NCBI GenBank assembly: GCA_046315175.1
Contig: JBKDBK010000002.1
Span: 9,795-73,794 of the forward strand
Reading direction: 5' to 3'
Source of the DNA: UBA8828 sp046315175
GTDB lineage: Bacteria > Verrucomicrobiota > Verrucomicrobiia > Opitutales > UBA953
Length of the DNA: 64,000 nt
Positions 31,195 through 39,673 of the stretch are shown here, one piece after another; the first letter of the stretch is position 1, and the number at the start of each line of letters is the position of its first letter. The notes under the pieces were generated by a model. The model worked only from the letters and a program-made list of their open reading frames with translations, was not told where the DNA came from and did not search any database. Made by a program: the position numbers and the translations under genes.

Positions 31195-32135
31195 GTCGTG
31201 GCGGGCGTCGCGCGCCGCAGGTGCATCAGGGCGAGCGCGCAGGTGCCGGAGAAGAGGACCGCCCCGATGATGACGTGCACGGTGCGCACGTGCGGGTTGG
31301 CGGGCAGGCCGATGGCGAGGATGCCGAGCGCCAGCTGCAGCGCGAGCGCGCCGGACACCAGACCCACGAGCCGCCTCGGCGCCCCGGCCCGCCACGCGGC
31401 GGCGAGGAGCCAGGCCACGCCGGCGGCGGCCAGCAGGGCGCCCGCCCGGTGGGCGGCGTTGACCGCCCAGATCCAGCCCTGGCCCTGGTCGGGAAGAAAG
31501 AGCGCTCCGCCGTCCGAGACCCAGAGCGTCACGCGGTTCTGGCGCATGACCGCGCCGGCCACCATCACCGCGAGCAGGAGAGCGGGAGCGGCGATGGCCG
31601 CGACGCGCAGCCCGCGTCCCGGAGCCGCCTTGAACTCGCGCCAGGAGCGCGTGTGGGCGAGGGTGAGGCAGGCGAGGAGCGCCACGGTCAGCTGCGCGGT
31701 CACCGCGTGGGCGATGCCGAAGCCGACGCCCCCCATGTTGTGCTCCGTTCCGGTGTTCTGCTGGTCGAGGAGGACCCGCAGCCCCCCCAGCAGGCCTTGA
31801 AAGACCACCAAGCCGGCGAGGGCGTAGGCCGCGAGGCGCACGGCGGGGCGCGGCTCGCGCAGGCGGTGCGCCAAGGCCACGCCCGCCAGCAGCAGGCCGA
31901 ACTTCGCGGCGGCGAGCCGGTGCGAGTGCTCGGCGAACATGTCGAGGTCGGTCAGCCAGCCGGGCGGGTTGACCGAGCCGTTGGAGAGGGGCCAGTCGAG
32001 GAAGGCCATGCCGGCGCCGATGGAGGTGGTGAACCCGCCCGCCTGGAAGACCACGATGGCCCAGGCGAGGGCGAAGGCGCAAAAGCCAAGCAGGAACCGG
32101 TCCGGTCCGCGTTCATGCCTCGCTGTGTTCTCCAT
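31191..32135 (-). CDS. ctaA: Heme A synthase (COX15/CtaA family)
   Basis: This 314-residue membrane protein has about eight helices. It oxidises the C8 methyl of heme O to give heme A for cytochrome oxidase. The conserved histidines appear in FAEHSHRLAAAKFG, GVGFGIAHAVTAQL, AVNAAHRAGAL and VRTVHVIIGAV, matching the paired heme-binding sites of the family. QAGGFTTSIGAGMAFLDWPL near the start matches the first periplasmic loop. It is coupled to ctaB by ATGA. Confidence 0.95.
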   Translation of the reverse strand: MENTARHERGPDRFLLGFCAFALAWAIVVFQAGGFTTSIGAGMAFLDWPLSNGSVNPPGWLTDLDMFAEHSHRLAAAKFGLLLAGVALAHRLREPRPAVRLAAYALAGLVVFQGLLGGLRVLLDQQNTGTEHNMGGVGFGIAHAVTAQLTVALLACLTLAHTRSWREFKAAPGRGLRVAAIAAPALLLAVMVAGAVMRQNRVTLWVSDGGALFLPDQGQGWIWAVNAAHRAGALLAAAGVAWLLAAAWRAGAPRRLVGLVSGALALQLALGILAIGLPANPHVRTVHVIIGAVLFSGTCALALMHLRRATPATT

Positions 32136-32181
32136 GGGCGGGAGTGGAAGGGTTTGTCGGCCCGGGGCAAGCCGAGTCCCC

Positions 32182-32607
32182 TCAGGCCCCGGCCGCGTGC
32201 CGGCCGAAGGCCCGGATGCGCCCCACGAGGTTGGACAGGCCGTTGCGGCGGTTGGGGGAAAGGTGCTGGGTCACGCCGACCTCGGAGAGGAAATCGGCGT
32301 CGGTCGCCGCGACCTCCGCGGGGGTGGCCCCGTCGTAGAGCTCGCAGACCAGGGTGGCGACGCCCTTGGTGATGAGCGAGTCGGCGTCGCAGCGGAAGCG
32401 GCAGGCGCCCGCCTCGACCGTCGGATGGAGCCAGAGGTTCGAGGTGCACCCCTCGATCAGGAGGCTCGGCACCTTGAACTCAGCGGGCAGGCCCGGGGCT
32501 CCCTTGGCCCGGTCGATGATGTACTGGAACCGCTCGTGCGGGTCCTCGAAGGGCGCCAGCTCGGCGACCAGGGCGGCGCGCTTTTCCGCGAGCGTCATGA
32601 GGGGCAT
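32182..32607 (-). CDS. sufE: SufE-family cysteine-desulfurase sulfur acceptor
   Basis: This 141-residue protein of the SufE/CsdE family accepts persulfide sulfur from a cysteine desulfurase for Fe-S assembly. The active cysteine is in LLIEGCTSNLWLHP, near residue 54. The C-terminal helix has LSPNRRNGLSNLVGRIRAF, also a family mark. No sufS, sufB or sufC lies in the window. The start overlaps the TPR gene stop (TGATG) with an in-frame ATG at codon 4 as an alternative. The ctaA gene follows after about 46 bases. Confidence 0.93.
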   Translation of the reverse strand: MPLMTLAEKRAALVAELAPFEDPHERFQYIIDRAKGAPGLPAEFKVPSLLIEGCTSNLWLHPTVEAGACRFRCDADSLITKGVATLVCELYDGATPAEVAATDADFLSEVGVTQHLSPNRRNGLSNLVGRIRAFGRHAAGA

Positions 32608-34370
32608 CAGCGCCCTAGGAAGGCGTCCTTGTCAAGGTCGGGCCGGACAAGCGGGGTGATCGCCGCCTCGAGCTTTCGCCGCCGCTCGGGCGCGATGTCG
32701 CCCGCCTCGCTCCGCAGCCAGGCGAGCAGGTCGCCCCAGACCGTCGGGATGGGGCGGCGACCGGAAAGCAGGCTCTCCGCCTCGTCCGCCAGGGATCGTC
32801 GCGTCCCCCGGGCGTCGGCCTGCCCGGCGAGGATGCGCGCCGAGATCCAATCCGCCCTCAGCTGGGAATGCCAAGGATTGAGCCGGACTCCCTGGGCCAG
32901 CACGCGCGCGGCGGGCTCCGCCGCGCCTCCCTCCATCAGGTGCCGCGCGACCGAACGGTAGGCCTCCGGGCCGGGCAGCTCCGCCAGGAAGGCCTCCAGG
33001 TGCTTGTCGGCGACGCTGCGGTCGGCCGTTTCCGCCGCGGCGTTGGCCTTGGGCCTGAGGTGGTGGGCGATGCCGAGCAGGGCCTGCACCATCGCCTGGT
33101 TGGAGCGGAAGTGCGTCGGCTGGGCTCGGTTGATGTTCTGGTAGGTGCGGATGGCGAGGTCCGGCCGGCCCGCGCGGATGAGCGACTCCAGGTGCAGCGC
33201 GCTGAAGGTCGCCGTGTCGTACCCCTTGGCGATCGCGAGGTTGGCCAAGGTCTCGCAGATGGCGCTCGCCCCGCGCTGGGAGGCGAAGTTGGCCAAGGCG
33301 AGCATCACGGCGTCGTTGTCGCCGTGCCGCTGGAGGATCGACTGGAGCTCGCGGTCGAAGTCCTCCGCCTGGCCGAGCTTCGAGAGCACCGCGAGCCGCT
33401 GCACGCGCAGGAAGCCGTTGGAGGCGTCGAGCGAGATTCGGTCGTTCAGGATGGAGAGGGCTTGCCGCGGCTGCTTCGCCAGCAGGAGAAGCCGACCGTG
33501 TTGGCCGAGGATGGCATCCCGCTCCGGGCCCTTGAAATCTGCCACCCGGTTCTCCAGCAGGCTGAAGGCCTGTTGAATCCGGCCTCCATCGAAGAGGGCC
33601 AAGGCATGGAGCATCACCCCGTTGGCGGTCCGATCGATGCGGTACTGCTCAATCGTCGCCACAGCCTCCGGGTATCTTCCTGCCCAATAGAGAGAGGTGG
33701 CGAGCTGGCCAGCGGCTATAGCGCGGGTTTCGGAGTCTAAATCGTTGATTTTCAGTATTTTGTAAAAAACATCGATCACCGTTCCATCTTCATGCCTGGC
33801 TTGCAGGAGTTGACCGTACCGTTCGAGGAGGGCACGGTCGGTTACATCAAAAGGGGCTGAAAACCTTATCCCATTCTTGAGCAACGAGATAGCCTCATCG
33901 GTCTGCCCTAAGCGGCGGTGCAAAAGGTCCGCATAAAAGAGCTTAACCCGTGGGTTGGTCGGGTTACATTTTAGGGCTAGTTGGGCGGCCTGAAGAGCGG
34001 TGGGGATATCACCCTCATCGAGGTGTTTCTTGCCCACCTCCATGAAGTATCCGGCAATGGATGCCAAGTGGCGCTGGCGAATGGCGGCCGCATTTTCGGG
34101 CTCCGCTTGGATAGCCGCAAGGGTTAGCCGGACGCCTGAGCGAAGCACTGGATCTTCAATAAGCGCGGTTTTTTCGCCTATTTTAGCCACATAATCGAGT
34201 GTAGCTGCCTTTCCCTGGGTTACGGGCATGCCCATCAAGAGAATGGGCTCGGGGTCGATTTCCGTCTTGGTTTGAGCCGAAGGCGCAGGGGCGGTAGGGG
34301 CTCCCGGGGGTGTCTGTCCAGGGGAGGGCAGGGCCAAGCCGAGGAGCAGGAGGCAGACGAGGCTTCGCAT
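32607..34370 (-). CDS. Secreted tetratricopeptide-repeat protein, unknown function
   Basis: This 587-residue protein starts MRSLVCLLLLGLALPSPGQ, a signal peptide, followed by a Pro/Ala/Thr-rich linker. The rest is helical with repeated TPR-like pairs (for example KKHLDEGDIPTALQAAQLAL, SLYWAGRYPEAVATIEQY and QARQ-like turns). It probably serves as a periplasmic scaffold. The start at 34370 was chosen for the signal peptide; the frame is open a further 39 codons upstream. Base composition is mixed: about 33,640-34,370 is much more AT-rich than the rest of the gene and its neighbours. The stop overlaps sufE by TGATG. Confidence 0.78.
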   Translation of the reverse strand: MRSLVCLLLLGLALPSPGQTPPGAPTAPAPSAQTKTEIDPEPILLMGMPVTQGKAATLDYVAKIGEKTALIEDPVLRSGVRLTLAAIQAEPENAAAIRQRHLASIAGYFMEVGKKHLDEGDIPTALQAAQLALKCNPTNPRVKLFYADLLHRRLGQTDEAISLLKNGIRFSAPFDVTDRALLERYGQLLQARHEDGTVIDVFYKILKINDLDSETRAIAAGQLATSLYWAGRYPEAVATIEQYRIDRTANGVMLHALALFDGGRIQQAFSLLENRVADFKGPERDAILGQHGRLLLLAKQPRQALSILNDRISLDASNGFLRVQRLAVLSKLGQAEDFDRELQSILQRHGDNDAVMLALANFASQRGASAICETLANLAIAKGYDTATFSALHLESLIRAGRPDLAIRTYQNINRAQPTHFRSNQAMVQALLGIAHHLRPKANAAAETADRSVADKHLEAFLAELPGPEAYRSVARHLMEGGAAEPAARVLAQGVRLNPWHSQLRADWISARILAGQADARGTRRSLADEAESLLSGRRPIPTVWGDLLAWLRSEAGDIAPERRRKLEAAITPLVRPDLDKDAFLGR

Positions 34371-34481
34371 CGGAGGTGTCACCTTGCGGTTTCGTCCGAG
34401 GATGTCGCTAGAAAAAGCGACGCCGGTGAGGGTGCGCTCCGAGGCCGTCGGTCGAAATGTTAAAATCCCGCTATTTTCCTC

Positions 34482-34509
34482 TTGCACGAGGGGTTGGGAG
34501 TCCTATGCC
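34482..34509 (+). promoter_or_regulatory. Candidate sigma-70-type promoter of the rpsL cluster
   Basis: TTGCAC at 34482-34487 and TATGCC at 34504-34509 are separated by 16 bases and lie about 33 bases before the rpsL ATG, on the coding strand. The 171-base gap also holds a small hairpin (GTCGCT, 6-base loop, AGCGAC, 34404-34421) of unknown role. The call rests on consensus resemblance only. Confidence 0.45.
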
Positions 34510-34541
34510 CCAACGCTCTTTTCTCCGCAAAACACGGCACC

Positions 34542-34928
34542 ATGCCCACCATCAACCAGCTCATCCGCCAGCCCCGCGTCCAGCCCAAGGGCAAGTCGAA
34601 GTCGCCCGCCCTCGCCGGCGGCCCCTTCAAGCGCGGCGTCTGCACGCAGGTGATGACGCGCACGCCCAAGAAGCCCAACTCGGCCCAGCGCAAGGTCGCC
34701 AAGGTTCGCCTGACCAACGGCATGGAGGTCATCTGCTACATCCCCGACGAGGGCCACAAGCTCCAGGAGCACTCCGTCGTCCTCGTCCGAGGCGGCCGCG
34801 TCAAGGACCTCCCCGGCGTGCGCTACCACATCGTGCGCGGCCCGCTCGACTGCTCCGGCGTCGAGAAGCGCCGCCGCTCCCGCTCCAAGTACGGCGTCAA
34901 GCGCCCCAAGGCCGCCAAGGCCGCCTGA
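34542..34928 (+). CDS. rpsL: 30S ribosomal protein S12
   Basis: This 128-residue S12 starts MPTINQLIRQPRVQPK. It carries the decoding-site loops TPKKPNSAQRKVAKVRL and HSVVLVRGGRVKDLPGVRYHIVRG, whose lysines are the classical streptomycin-resistance positions; both are wild-type. It ends with an Ala/Lys-rich tail. It is the first gene of the long ribosomal cluster, 171 bases from the divergent TPR gene. Confidence 0.98.
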   Translation: MPTINQLIRQPRVQPKGKSKSPALAGGPFKRGVCTQVMTRTPKKPNSAQRKVAKVRLTNGMEVICYIPDEGHKLQEHSVVLVRGGRVKDLPGVRYHIVRGPLDCSGVEKRRRSRSKYGVKRPKAAKAA

Positions 34929-34946
34929 TCCAACCCCTTTCGCACC

Positions 34947-35420
34947 ATGTCCCGTCGTCGCCGAGCCACCAAGCGAGCCCACCAGCCGGACGCCCTTTAC
35001 GGCAGCCCCCTGGTCAGCCAGCTGATCAACGTCGTCATGAAGAGCGGCAAGCGCTCGCTCGCCGAGCGCCTCGTCTACGGCGCCATCTCCAAGGTCAGCG
35101 AGAAGCTCGAGAAGGGCAACGCGGTCGAGCTCCTGCTCGGCGCCCTCGAGAACTGCCGCCCCAAGCTCGAGGTCAAGAGCCGCCGCGTCGGCGGCGCCAC
35201 CTACCAGGTTCCCGTTGAGATCTCCATCGAGCGGCAGAATTCCATGGCCCTCCGCTGGCTGGTCGCCGCCGCCCAGGGGCGCAAGGGCACCACGATGGAG
35301 GCCGCCCTCGCCGCCGAGCTCGTCGACGCCTACAACAACACCGGCAACGTGGTGAAGAAGCGCGAGGAGACCCACAAGATGGCCCAGGCCAACAAGGCCT
35401 TCGCGCACCTCCGCTGGTAA
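34947..35420 (+). CDS. rpsG: 30S ribosomal protein S7
   Basis: This 157-residue S7 nucleates the 30S head. Landmarks are MSRRRRATKR, NVVMKSGKRSLAERLVY, RRVGGATYQVPVEI, RQNSMALRWLVAAA and the terminal KMAQANKAFAHLRW. It lies 18 bases after rpsL. The spacer before fusA is C-rich without a Shine-Dalgarno sequence. Confidence 0.98.
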   Translation: MSRRRRATKRAHQPDALYGSPLVSQLINVVMKSGKRSLAERLVYGAISKVSEKLEKGNAVELLLGALENCRPKLEVKSRRVGGATYQVPVEISIERQNSMALRWLVAAAQGRKGTTMEAALAAELVDAYNNTGNVVKKREETHKMAQANKAFAHLRW

Positions 35421-35457
35421 GCCCACCCGTCCCGTCCCCGTCCCCGCGCACGCCGCC

Positions 35458-37902
35458 ATGTCCACCGCCCTTTCCCAGCTCAACGCCGCCGGCCGCAAGT
35501 TCCCGCTTGAGCACACCCGGAACATCGGCATCGCCGCCCACATCGACGCGGGCAAGACCACCACGACCGAGCGCATCCTCTTCTACACCGGCGTCGTCCA
35601 CAAGATGGGCGAGGTCCACGACGGCACCGCCACCACCGACTGGATGGAGCAGGAGCGCGAGCGCGGCATCACCATCACCGCCGCCGCCATCTCCGCCGGC
35701 TGGAAGACGAAGGAGGGCCACTTCGCCAACATCGACCACCGGATCAACATCATCGACACCCCTGGCCACGTCGACTTCACCGCCGAGGTGGAGCGCTCGC
35801 TCCGCGTGCTCGACGGCGCGGTCGCCGTCTTCTGCGCCGTCGCCGGCGTCCAGCCCCAGTCCGAGACCGTCTGGCGCCAGATGAACAAGTACGGCGTCCC
35901 CCGCGTCGCCTTCGTCAACAAGATGGACCGCACCGGCGCCGACTTCTTCGGCGCGGTCGACGACATCCGCGAGAAGCTCAAGGGCAACGCCCACCCCCTC
36001 TTCATTCCCATCGGCCAGGGCGAGGAGTTCAAGGGCATGATCGACCTGATCAAGAACGTCGCCTACGTCTACGACGAGACCGACCCCAAGGGGATGAAGT
36101 TCAACACGGTCGACATCCCCGAGGGGCAGAAGGCCGAGGCCAAGCAGTGGCGCACCAAGCTCATCGAGGCCCTCGCCGACTTCGACGACACGCTCGCCGC
36201 CAAGTACCTCGACGGCCAGGACGTGACCATCGACGAGATGCGCACCGGCATCCGCAAGGCCACCCTCTCCCTCAAGTTCATCGGCGTCATTCCCGGCTCC
36301 GCCTTCAAGAACAAGGGCGTGCAGATGCTCCTCGACTGCGTCGTCGACTTCCTGCCCTCGCCCGTCGACATGCGCCCGCAGCGCGCCTTCGTCGACGACG
36401 GCGACAAGGAGATCGCCATCGGCCCCGACGACAAGGCCAAGGTCACCGGCCTCTGCTTCAAGCTCTGGTCCGACCCCCACGTCGGGCAGCTCGTCTTCTA
36501 CCGCGTCTACCGCGGCCAGCTGAAGAAGGGCGAGGCCCTCTACAACCCTCGCACCCGCAAGAACGAGCGCATCTCGCGCATCGTCCTGCTGCGCGCCATG
36601 GACCGCGAGGAGATCGACGTCGCCTACTCGGGCGACATCTGCGCCATCATCGGGCCGAAGGACATCGCCACCGGCGACACCCTCACCGCCGAGGACGACC
36701 TCATCCTCGAGAAGACCACCTTCGCCGACCCCGTCATCTCGATGTCCATCGAGCCCAACTCGAAGGGCGACTCCGAGCGTCTCTCCATCGGCCTCCAGCG
36801 CCTCGCCCAGGAGGACCCCACCTTCCGCGTCACCTCCAACCCCGAGACCGGCCAGACCCTCATCTCCGGCATGGGCGAGCTCCACCTCGAGATCATCGTC
36901 GACCGCCTGAAGCGCGAGTTCAAGGTCGAGGCCAAGTCGGGCAAGCCCCAGATCTCGTACCGCGAGACCATCAACCTCCCCGCCGAGGGCGTGGGCAAGT
37001 TCATCCGCCAGTCCGGCGGCCGCGGCCAGTACGGCCACGTCGAGATCAAGCTCGAGCCCAACCCCGTCGCCGGCCGCGAGGAGGGCGCCAAGGGCGAGGA
37101 GGTCATCAACGAGATCGTCGGCGGCGTCATCCCGAAGGAGTTCATCAAGCCCGCCACCGAGGGCATCCTCGAGGCCTCCCACACCGGCACCATCGCCGGC
37201 TACCCGGTGATCAACTTCCGCGCCCGCATCGTCTTCGGCTCCTTCCACGAGGTCGACTCCAACGAGCTCGCCTTCAAGATGGCCGGCATCTTCGCCTTCA
37301 AGGAGGCGATGAAGGAGGCCAAGCCCATCCTGCTCGAGCCGATCATGAAGGTCGAGGTCGTCACCCCCGAGGAGTACCAGGGCGACATCATGGGCGACCT
37401 CAACCGCCGCCGCGGCCAGATCCAGGGCATGGAGACCAAGAACAACCTCTGCACCATCGACGCGCGCGTCCCGCTCGCCGAGATGTTCGGCTACGCGACC
37501 GACGTGCGCTCCCTCTCCAAGGGCCGCGCCTCCTACACGATGGAGCCCGCCAACTACGAGCAGGTGCCCGCCCAGGTGCTCAAGCACGTGGTCGAGACCT
37601 CCACCCGCGCCCCCGCCCGCACCGAATCCCACCCCACCCGATGGCCCGCCACAAGATCCGCATCAAGCTCCAAGGCTTCGACTACCGCCTCGTCGACCAC
37701 TCCGCCACGGAGATCGTCGACACCGCGAAGCGCACCGGCGCCACCGTCGCCGGCCCCGTGCCCCTGCCGACCACCCACGAGGTCTGGACCGTCAACCGCT
37801 CGCCCCACGTCGACAAGAAGTCGATGGACCAGTTCGAGCTGCGCACCCACAAGCGCCTCATCGAGATCCACGAGCCCAACGCCCAGACCGTCGACGAGCT
37901 GA
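35458..37902 (+). CDS. fusA: Elongation factor G, reading through into rpsJ
   Basis: EF-G is the translocase GTPase of translation. The protein shows G1 AAHIDAGKTT, G2 around RGITITAAA, G3 DTPGHVDF, G4 NKMD, and domain IV with GGRGQYGHVEIKLEP. Homology ends at about residue 716 (KGRASYTMEPANYEQVPAQ followed by about 12 residues). There is then no stop: the frame continues to TAG-free residue 814 at 37902, adding about 98 Ser/Pro/Thr/Arg-rich residues that are simply rpsJ read in another frame. Codon 728 is CGA at the rpsJ start; TGA there would give a TGATG junction. No tuf gene follows. Confidence 0.93.
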   Translation: MSTALSQLNAAGRKFPLEHTRNIGIAAHIDAGKTTTTERILFYTGVVHKMGEVHDGTATTDWMEQERERGITITAAAISAGWKTKEGHFANIDHRINIIDTPGHVDFTAEVERSLRVLDGAVAVFCAVAGVQPQSETVWRQMNKYGVPRVAFVNKMDRTGADFFGAVDDIREKLKGNAHPLFIPIGQGEEFKGMIDLIKNVAYVYDETDPKGMKFNTVDIPEGQKAEAKQWRTKLIEALADFDDTLAAKYLDGQDVTIDEMRTGIRKATLSLKFIGVIPGSAFKNKGVQMLLDCVVDFLPSPVDMRPQRAFVDDGDKEIAIGPDDKAKVTGLCFKLWSDPHVGQLVFYRVYRGQLKKGEALYNPRTRKNERISRIVLLRAMDREEIDVAYSGDICAIIGPKDIATGDTLTAEDDLILEKTTFADPVISMSIEPNSKGDSERLSIGLQRLAQEDPTFRVTSNPETGQTLISGMGELHLEIIVDRLKREFKVEAKSGKPQISYRETINLPAEGVGKFIRQSGGRGQYGHVEIKLEPNPVAGREEGAKGEEVINEIVGGVIPKEFIKPATEGILEASHTGTIAGYPVINFRARIVFGSFHEVDSNELAFKMAGIFAFKEAMKEAKPILLEPIMKVEVVTPEEYQGDIMGDLNRRRGQIQGMETKNNLCTIDARVPLAEMFGYATDVRSLSKGRASYTMEPANYEQVPAQVLKHVVETSTRAPARTESHPTRWPATRSASSSKASTTASSTTPPRRSSTPRSAPAPPSPAPCPCRPPTRSGPSTARPTSTRSRWTSSSCAPTSASSRSTSPTPRPSTS

Positions 37903-37949
37903 AGAAGCTCAACCTGCCCACCGGCGTCCAGGTCAACATCACCGCCTAA
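37641..37949 (+). CDS. rpsJ: 30S ribosomal protein S10
   Basis: This 102-residue S10 starts MARHKIRIKLQGFDYRLVD. It shows the standard RTGATVAGPVPLPT and SPHVDKKSMDQFELRTHKRL segments and the end LPTGVQVNITA. As annotated, 262 of its 309 bases lie inside the open fusA frame. It is followed by the longest spacer of the cluster (130 bases). Confidence 0.98.
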   Translation: MARHKIRIKLQGFDYRLVDHSATEIVDTAKRTGATVAGPVPLPTTHEVWTVNRSPHVDKKSMDQFELRTHKRLIEIHEPNAQTVDELKKLNLPTGVQVNITA

Positions 37950-38079
37950 CCCCAACCCTCAACCGCAACCCCCAACGCAGGTCCCCCTGCCCGCGCCAAG
38001 CCCAAGGTTCCGCAAGGACATCCGAAGCCTAACGCAGGCCCCGACCAACGGCGCCCCCGCCACCTGCCTCTTAGCGATC
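37950..38079 (+). other. C-rich, G-poor spacer between rpsJ and rplC
   Basis: These 130 bases carry no gene. They are markedly C over G, with AACGCAGGYCCC-type sequence occurring twice (near 37974 and 38030). No hairpin with a T-run is present. The composition resembles Rho-utilisation regions, but all leaders in this cluster are C-rich, so that reading is weak. Confidence 0.4.
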
Positions 38080-38712
38080 ATGAAACTCCACCTCATCGGC
38101 AAGAAAATCGGCATGACCCAGGTCTACGACGGCGAGAACAACCTCGTCCCCGTGACCGTGGTGCAGGCCGGCCCCTGTCCCGTCACCCAGGTCAAGACCG
38201 CGGCCAAGGACGGCTACCACGCCGTCCAGATCGGCTTCGGCGTCCAGAAGGAGCACCGCCTCTCCCAGCCCGAGCTCGGCCACCTCCGCAAGGCCGGCGC
38301 CGGCGCCCTCTCCCACCTCTCCGAGATCCGCCTCGACGGCGAGTCCGCCCACAAGGTCGGCGACGTCCTCACCGTCGAGACCTTCGCCCCCGGCCAGATG
38401 GTCGACGTCATCGGCACCGTCAAGGGCCGCGGCTTCCAGGGCGTGATGAAGCGCCACAACATGGCCGGCCAGCCCGACACCCACGGCCACATGATGCACC
38501 GCCGAGTCGGGTCCATCGGCATGCGCCAGACCCCCGGCCACGTCTTCAAGGGCAAGCGCATGCCCGGCCACATGGGCAACGTCCGCCGCACCTCCCAGAA
38601 CCTGCGCGTCGTCCAGGTCCTCGCGGAGAAGAACCTCATCCTCATCAAGGGCAGCCTCCCCGGCGCCAACGGCGAGATCGTCCTCGTCCGCCAGGCCAAG
38701 AAGGCGAAGTGA
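38080..38712 (+). CDS. rplC: 50S ribosomal protein L3
   Basis: This 210-residue L3 begins MKLHLIGKKIGMTQVYDGE. It has KGRGFQGVMKRHNMAGQPDTHG, the loop RRVGSIGMRQTPGHVFKGKRMPGHMG that approaches the peptidyl-transferase centre, and KGSLPGANGEIVLV at the end. The length equals the family standard. The ATG follows a C-rich leader. Its stop codon lies 26 bases before rplD. Confidence 0.98.
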   Translation: MKLHLIGKKIGMTQVYDGENNLVPVTVVQAGPCPVTQVKTAAKDGYHAVQIGFGVQKEHRLSQPELGHLRKAGAGALSHLSEIRLDGESAHKVGDVLTVETFAPGQMVDVIGTVKGRGFQGVMKRHNMAGQPDTHGHMMHRRVGSIGMRQTPGHVFKGKRMPGHMGNVRRTSQNLRVVQVLAEKNLILIKGSLPGANGEIVLVRQAKKAK

Positions 38713-38738
38713 ACCCGAACCCGCACGAACGCACGCAC

Positions 38739-39365
38739 ATGAAGCTCAAGTTCCACAAGGCCGATGGCTCCCCTGCCGGGGAGCGCGACTTCGCCATTCC
38801 CGCCTTCGAGGGCGACAGCGCCGTCGCCCTGCTCAAGCAGGCCGTCATCGGCTACCAGGCCAACCGCCGCCAGGGCAACGCCAAGGCCAAGAACTACGGC
38901 GAGGTCGCCGGTTCGGGCAAGAAGATGCTCCCCCAGAAGGGCTCCGGCGGCTCCCGCCACGGGGACAAGCGCGCCCCCCAGCTGTACAAGGGCGGCGTCG
39001 TCTTCGGCCCCCGTCCCCGCGACTGGTCCAAGGCCATCCCCGCCACCCAGCGCCGCAAGGCCCTCGGCCGCGCCCTCTTCGACCTCGCGACCGCCGGCGG
39101 CCTGTCCGTCATCGAGCGCTTCGAGGTCGCCAAGCCCAAGACCAAGGCCTTCGTCAGCGTCCTCGACAAGGTGAGCCCCGGCGAGCGCCGCGTCCTCCTC
39201 GTCGACGCCGCCTGGGCCGAGCCCGTCCGCCGCGCCAGCCGCAACGTCGCCCGCGCCGCCTTCGCCAACTCGACCAACCTCAACGCCCTCGACCTGGTGC
39301 GCCACGGCAACGTGGTCATCTCCGAGAAGGCGCTCGAGCTGGTCCTCGCCCGCGCCGCCAACTGA
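38739..39365 (+). CDS. rplD: 50S ribosomal protein L4
   Basis: This 208-residue L4 has KQAVIGYQANRRQGNAKAKN and the exit-tunnel loop GSGKKMLPQKGSGGSRHGDKR. It also has GGVVFGPRPRDWSKAIPATQRRKALGRAL. The ATG at 38739 fits the family start; an in-frame GTG at 38709 that overlaps the rplC stop would add ten unusual residues. In some bacteria L4 represses its own operon, but no matching leader structure was identified here. Confidence 0.97.
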   Translation: MKLKFHKADGSPAGERDFAIPAFEGDSAVALLKQAVIGYQANRRQGNAKAKNYGEVAGSGKKMLPQKGSGGSRHGDKRAPQLYKGGVVFGPRPRDWSKAIPATQRRKALGRALFDLATAGGLSVIERFEVAKPKTKAFVSVLDKVSPGERRVLLVDAAWAEPVRRASRNVARAAFANSTNLNALDLVRHGNVVISEKALELVLARAAN

Positions 39366-39372
39366 TTCCGCC

Positions 39373-39660
39373 ATGAAACCCGCTTCCCAGGTCATCGCCC
39401 GCCCCGTGCTCACGGAGAAGGCCACCGGCCTCGCCACCGAGGGCCGCTATGTCTTCGACCTCGTCCCCGGCGCCGACCGCCGCCAGGTCAAGGCCGCCGT
39501 CGAGGCCGCCTTCAAGGTCACCGTGACCAAGGTCAACATCCTCGTCCGCAAGGGCAAGGTCCGCCGCTCCCGCCTCTCCGGCGGCAGCGTCTACCGCGAG
39601 ACCGACACCCGCCGCGCCATCGTCACCCTGAAGAAGGGCGACACCATCTCCTTCGCCTGA
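39373..39660 (+). CDS. rplW: 50S ribosomal protein L23
   Basis: This 95-residue L23 sits at the exit-tunnel rim where signal recognition particle and trigger factor dock. It begins VIARPVLTEKATGLATEGRYVFDL and contains KAAVEAAFKVTVTKVNILV. It ends KKGDTISFA. Only seven bases separate it from rplD and 13 from rplB. Confidence 0.97.
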   Translation: MKPASQVIARPVLTEKATGLATEGRYVFDLVPGADRRQVKAAVEAAFKVTVTKVNILVRKGKVRRSRLSGGSVYRETDTRRAIVTLKKGDTISFA

Positions 39661-39673
39661 CACCGGCACCGCC

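Noticed and set aside
35173..37632. An 819-codon frame antisense to fusA
   Set aside because: Shadow of fusA codon bias (Gly/Val/Asp-rich repeats), no independent support.
37560..37645. Single-base insertion or deletion as the cause of the missing fusA stop
   Set aside because: All three forward frames are stop-free through this interval, so an indel alone would not restore a stop; a substitution is needed.
38709..38738. GTG at 38709 as the rplD start
   Set aside because: It would add ten residues not typical of L4; the ATG at 38739 matches the family N-terminus.
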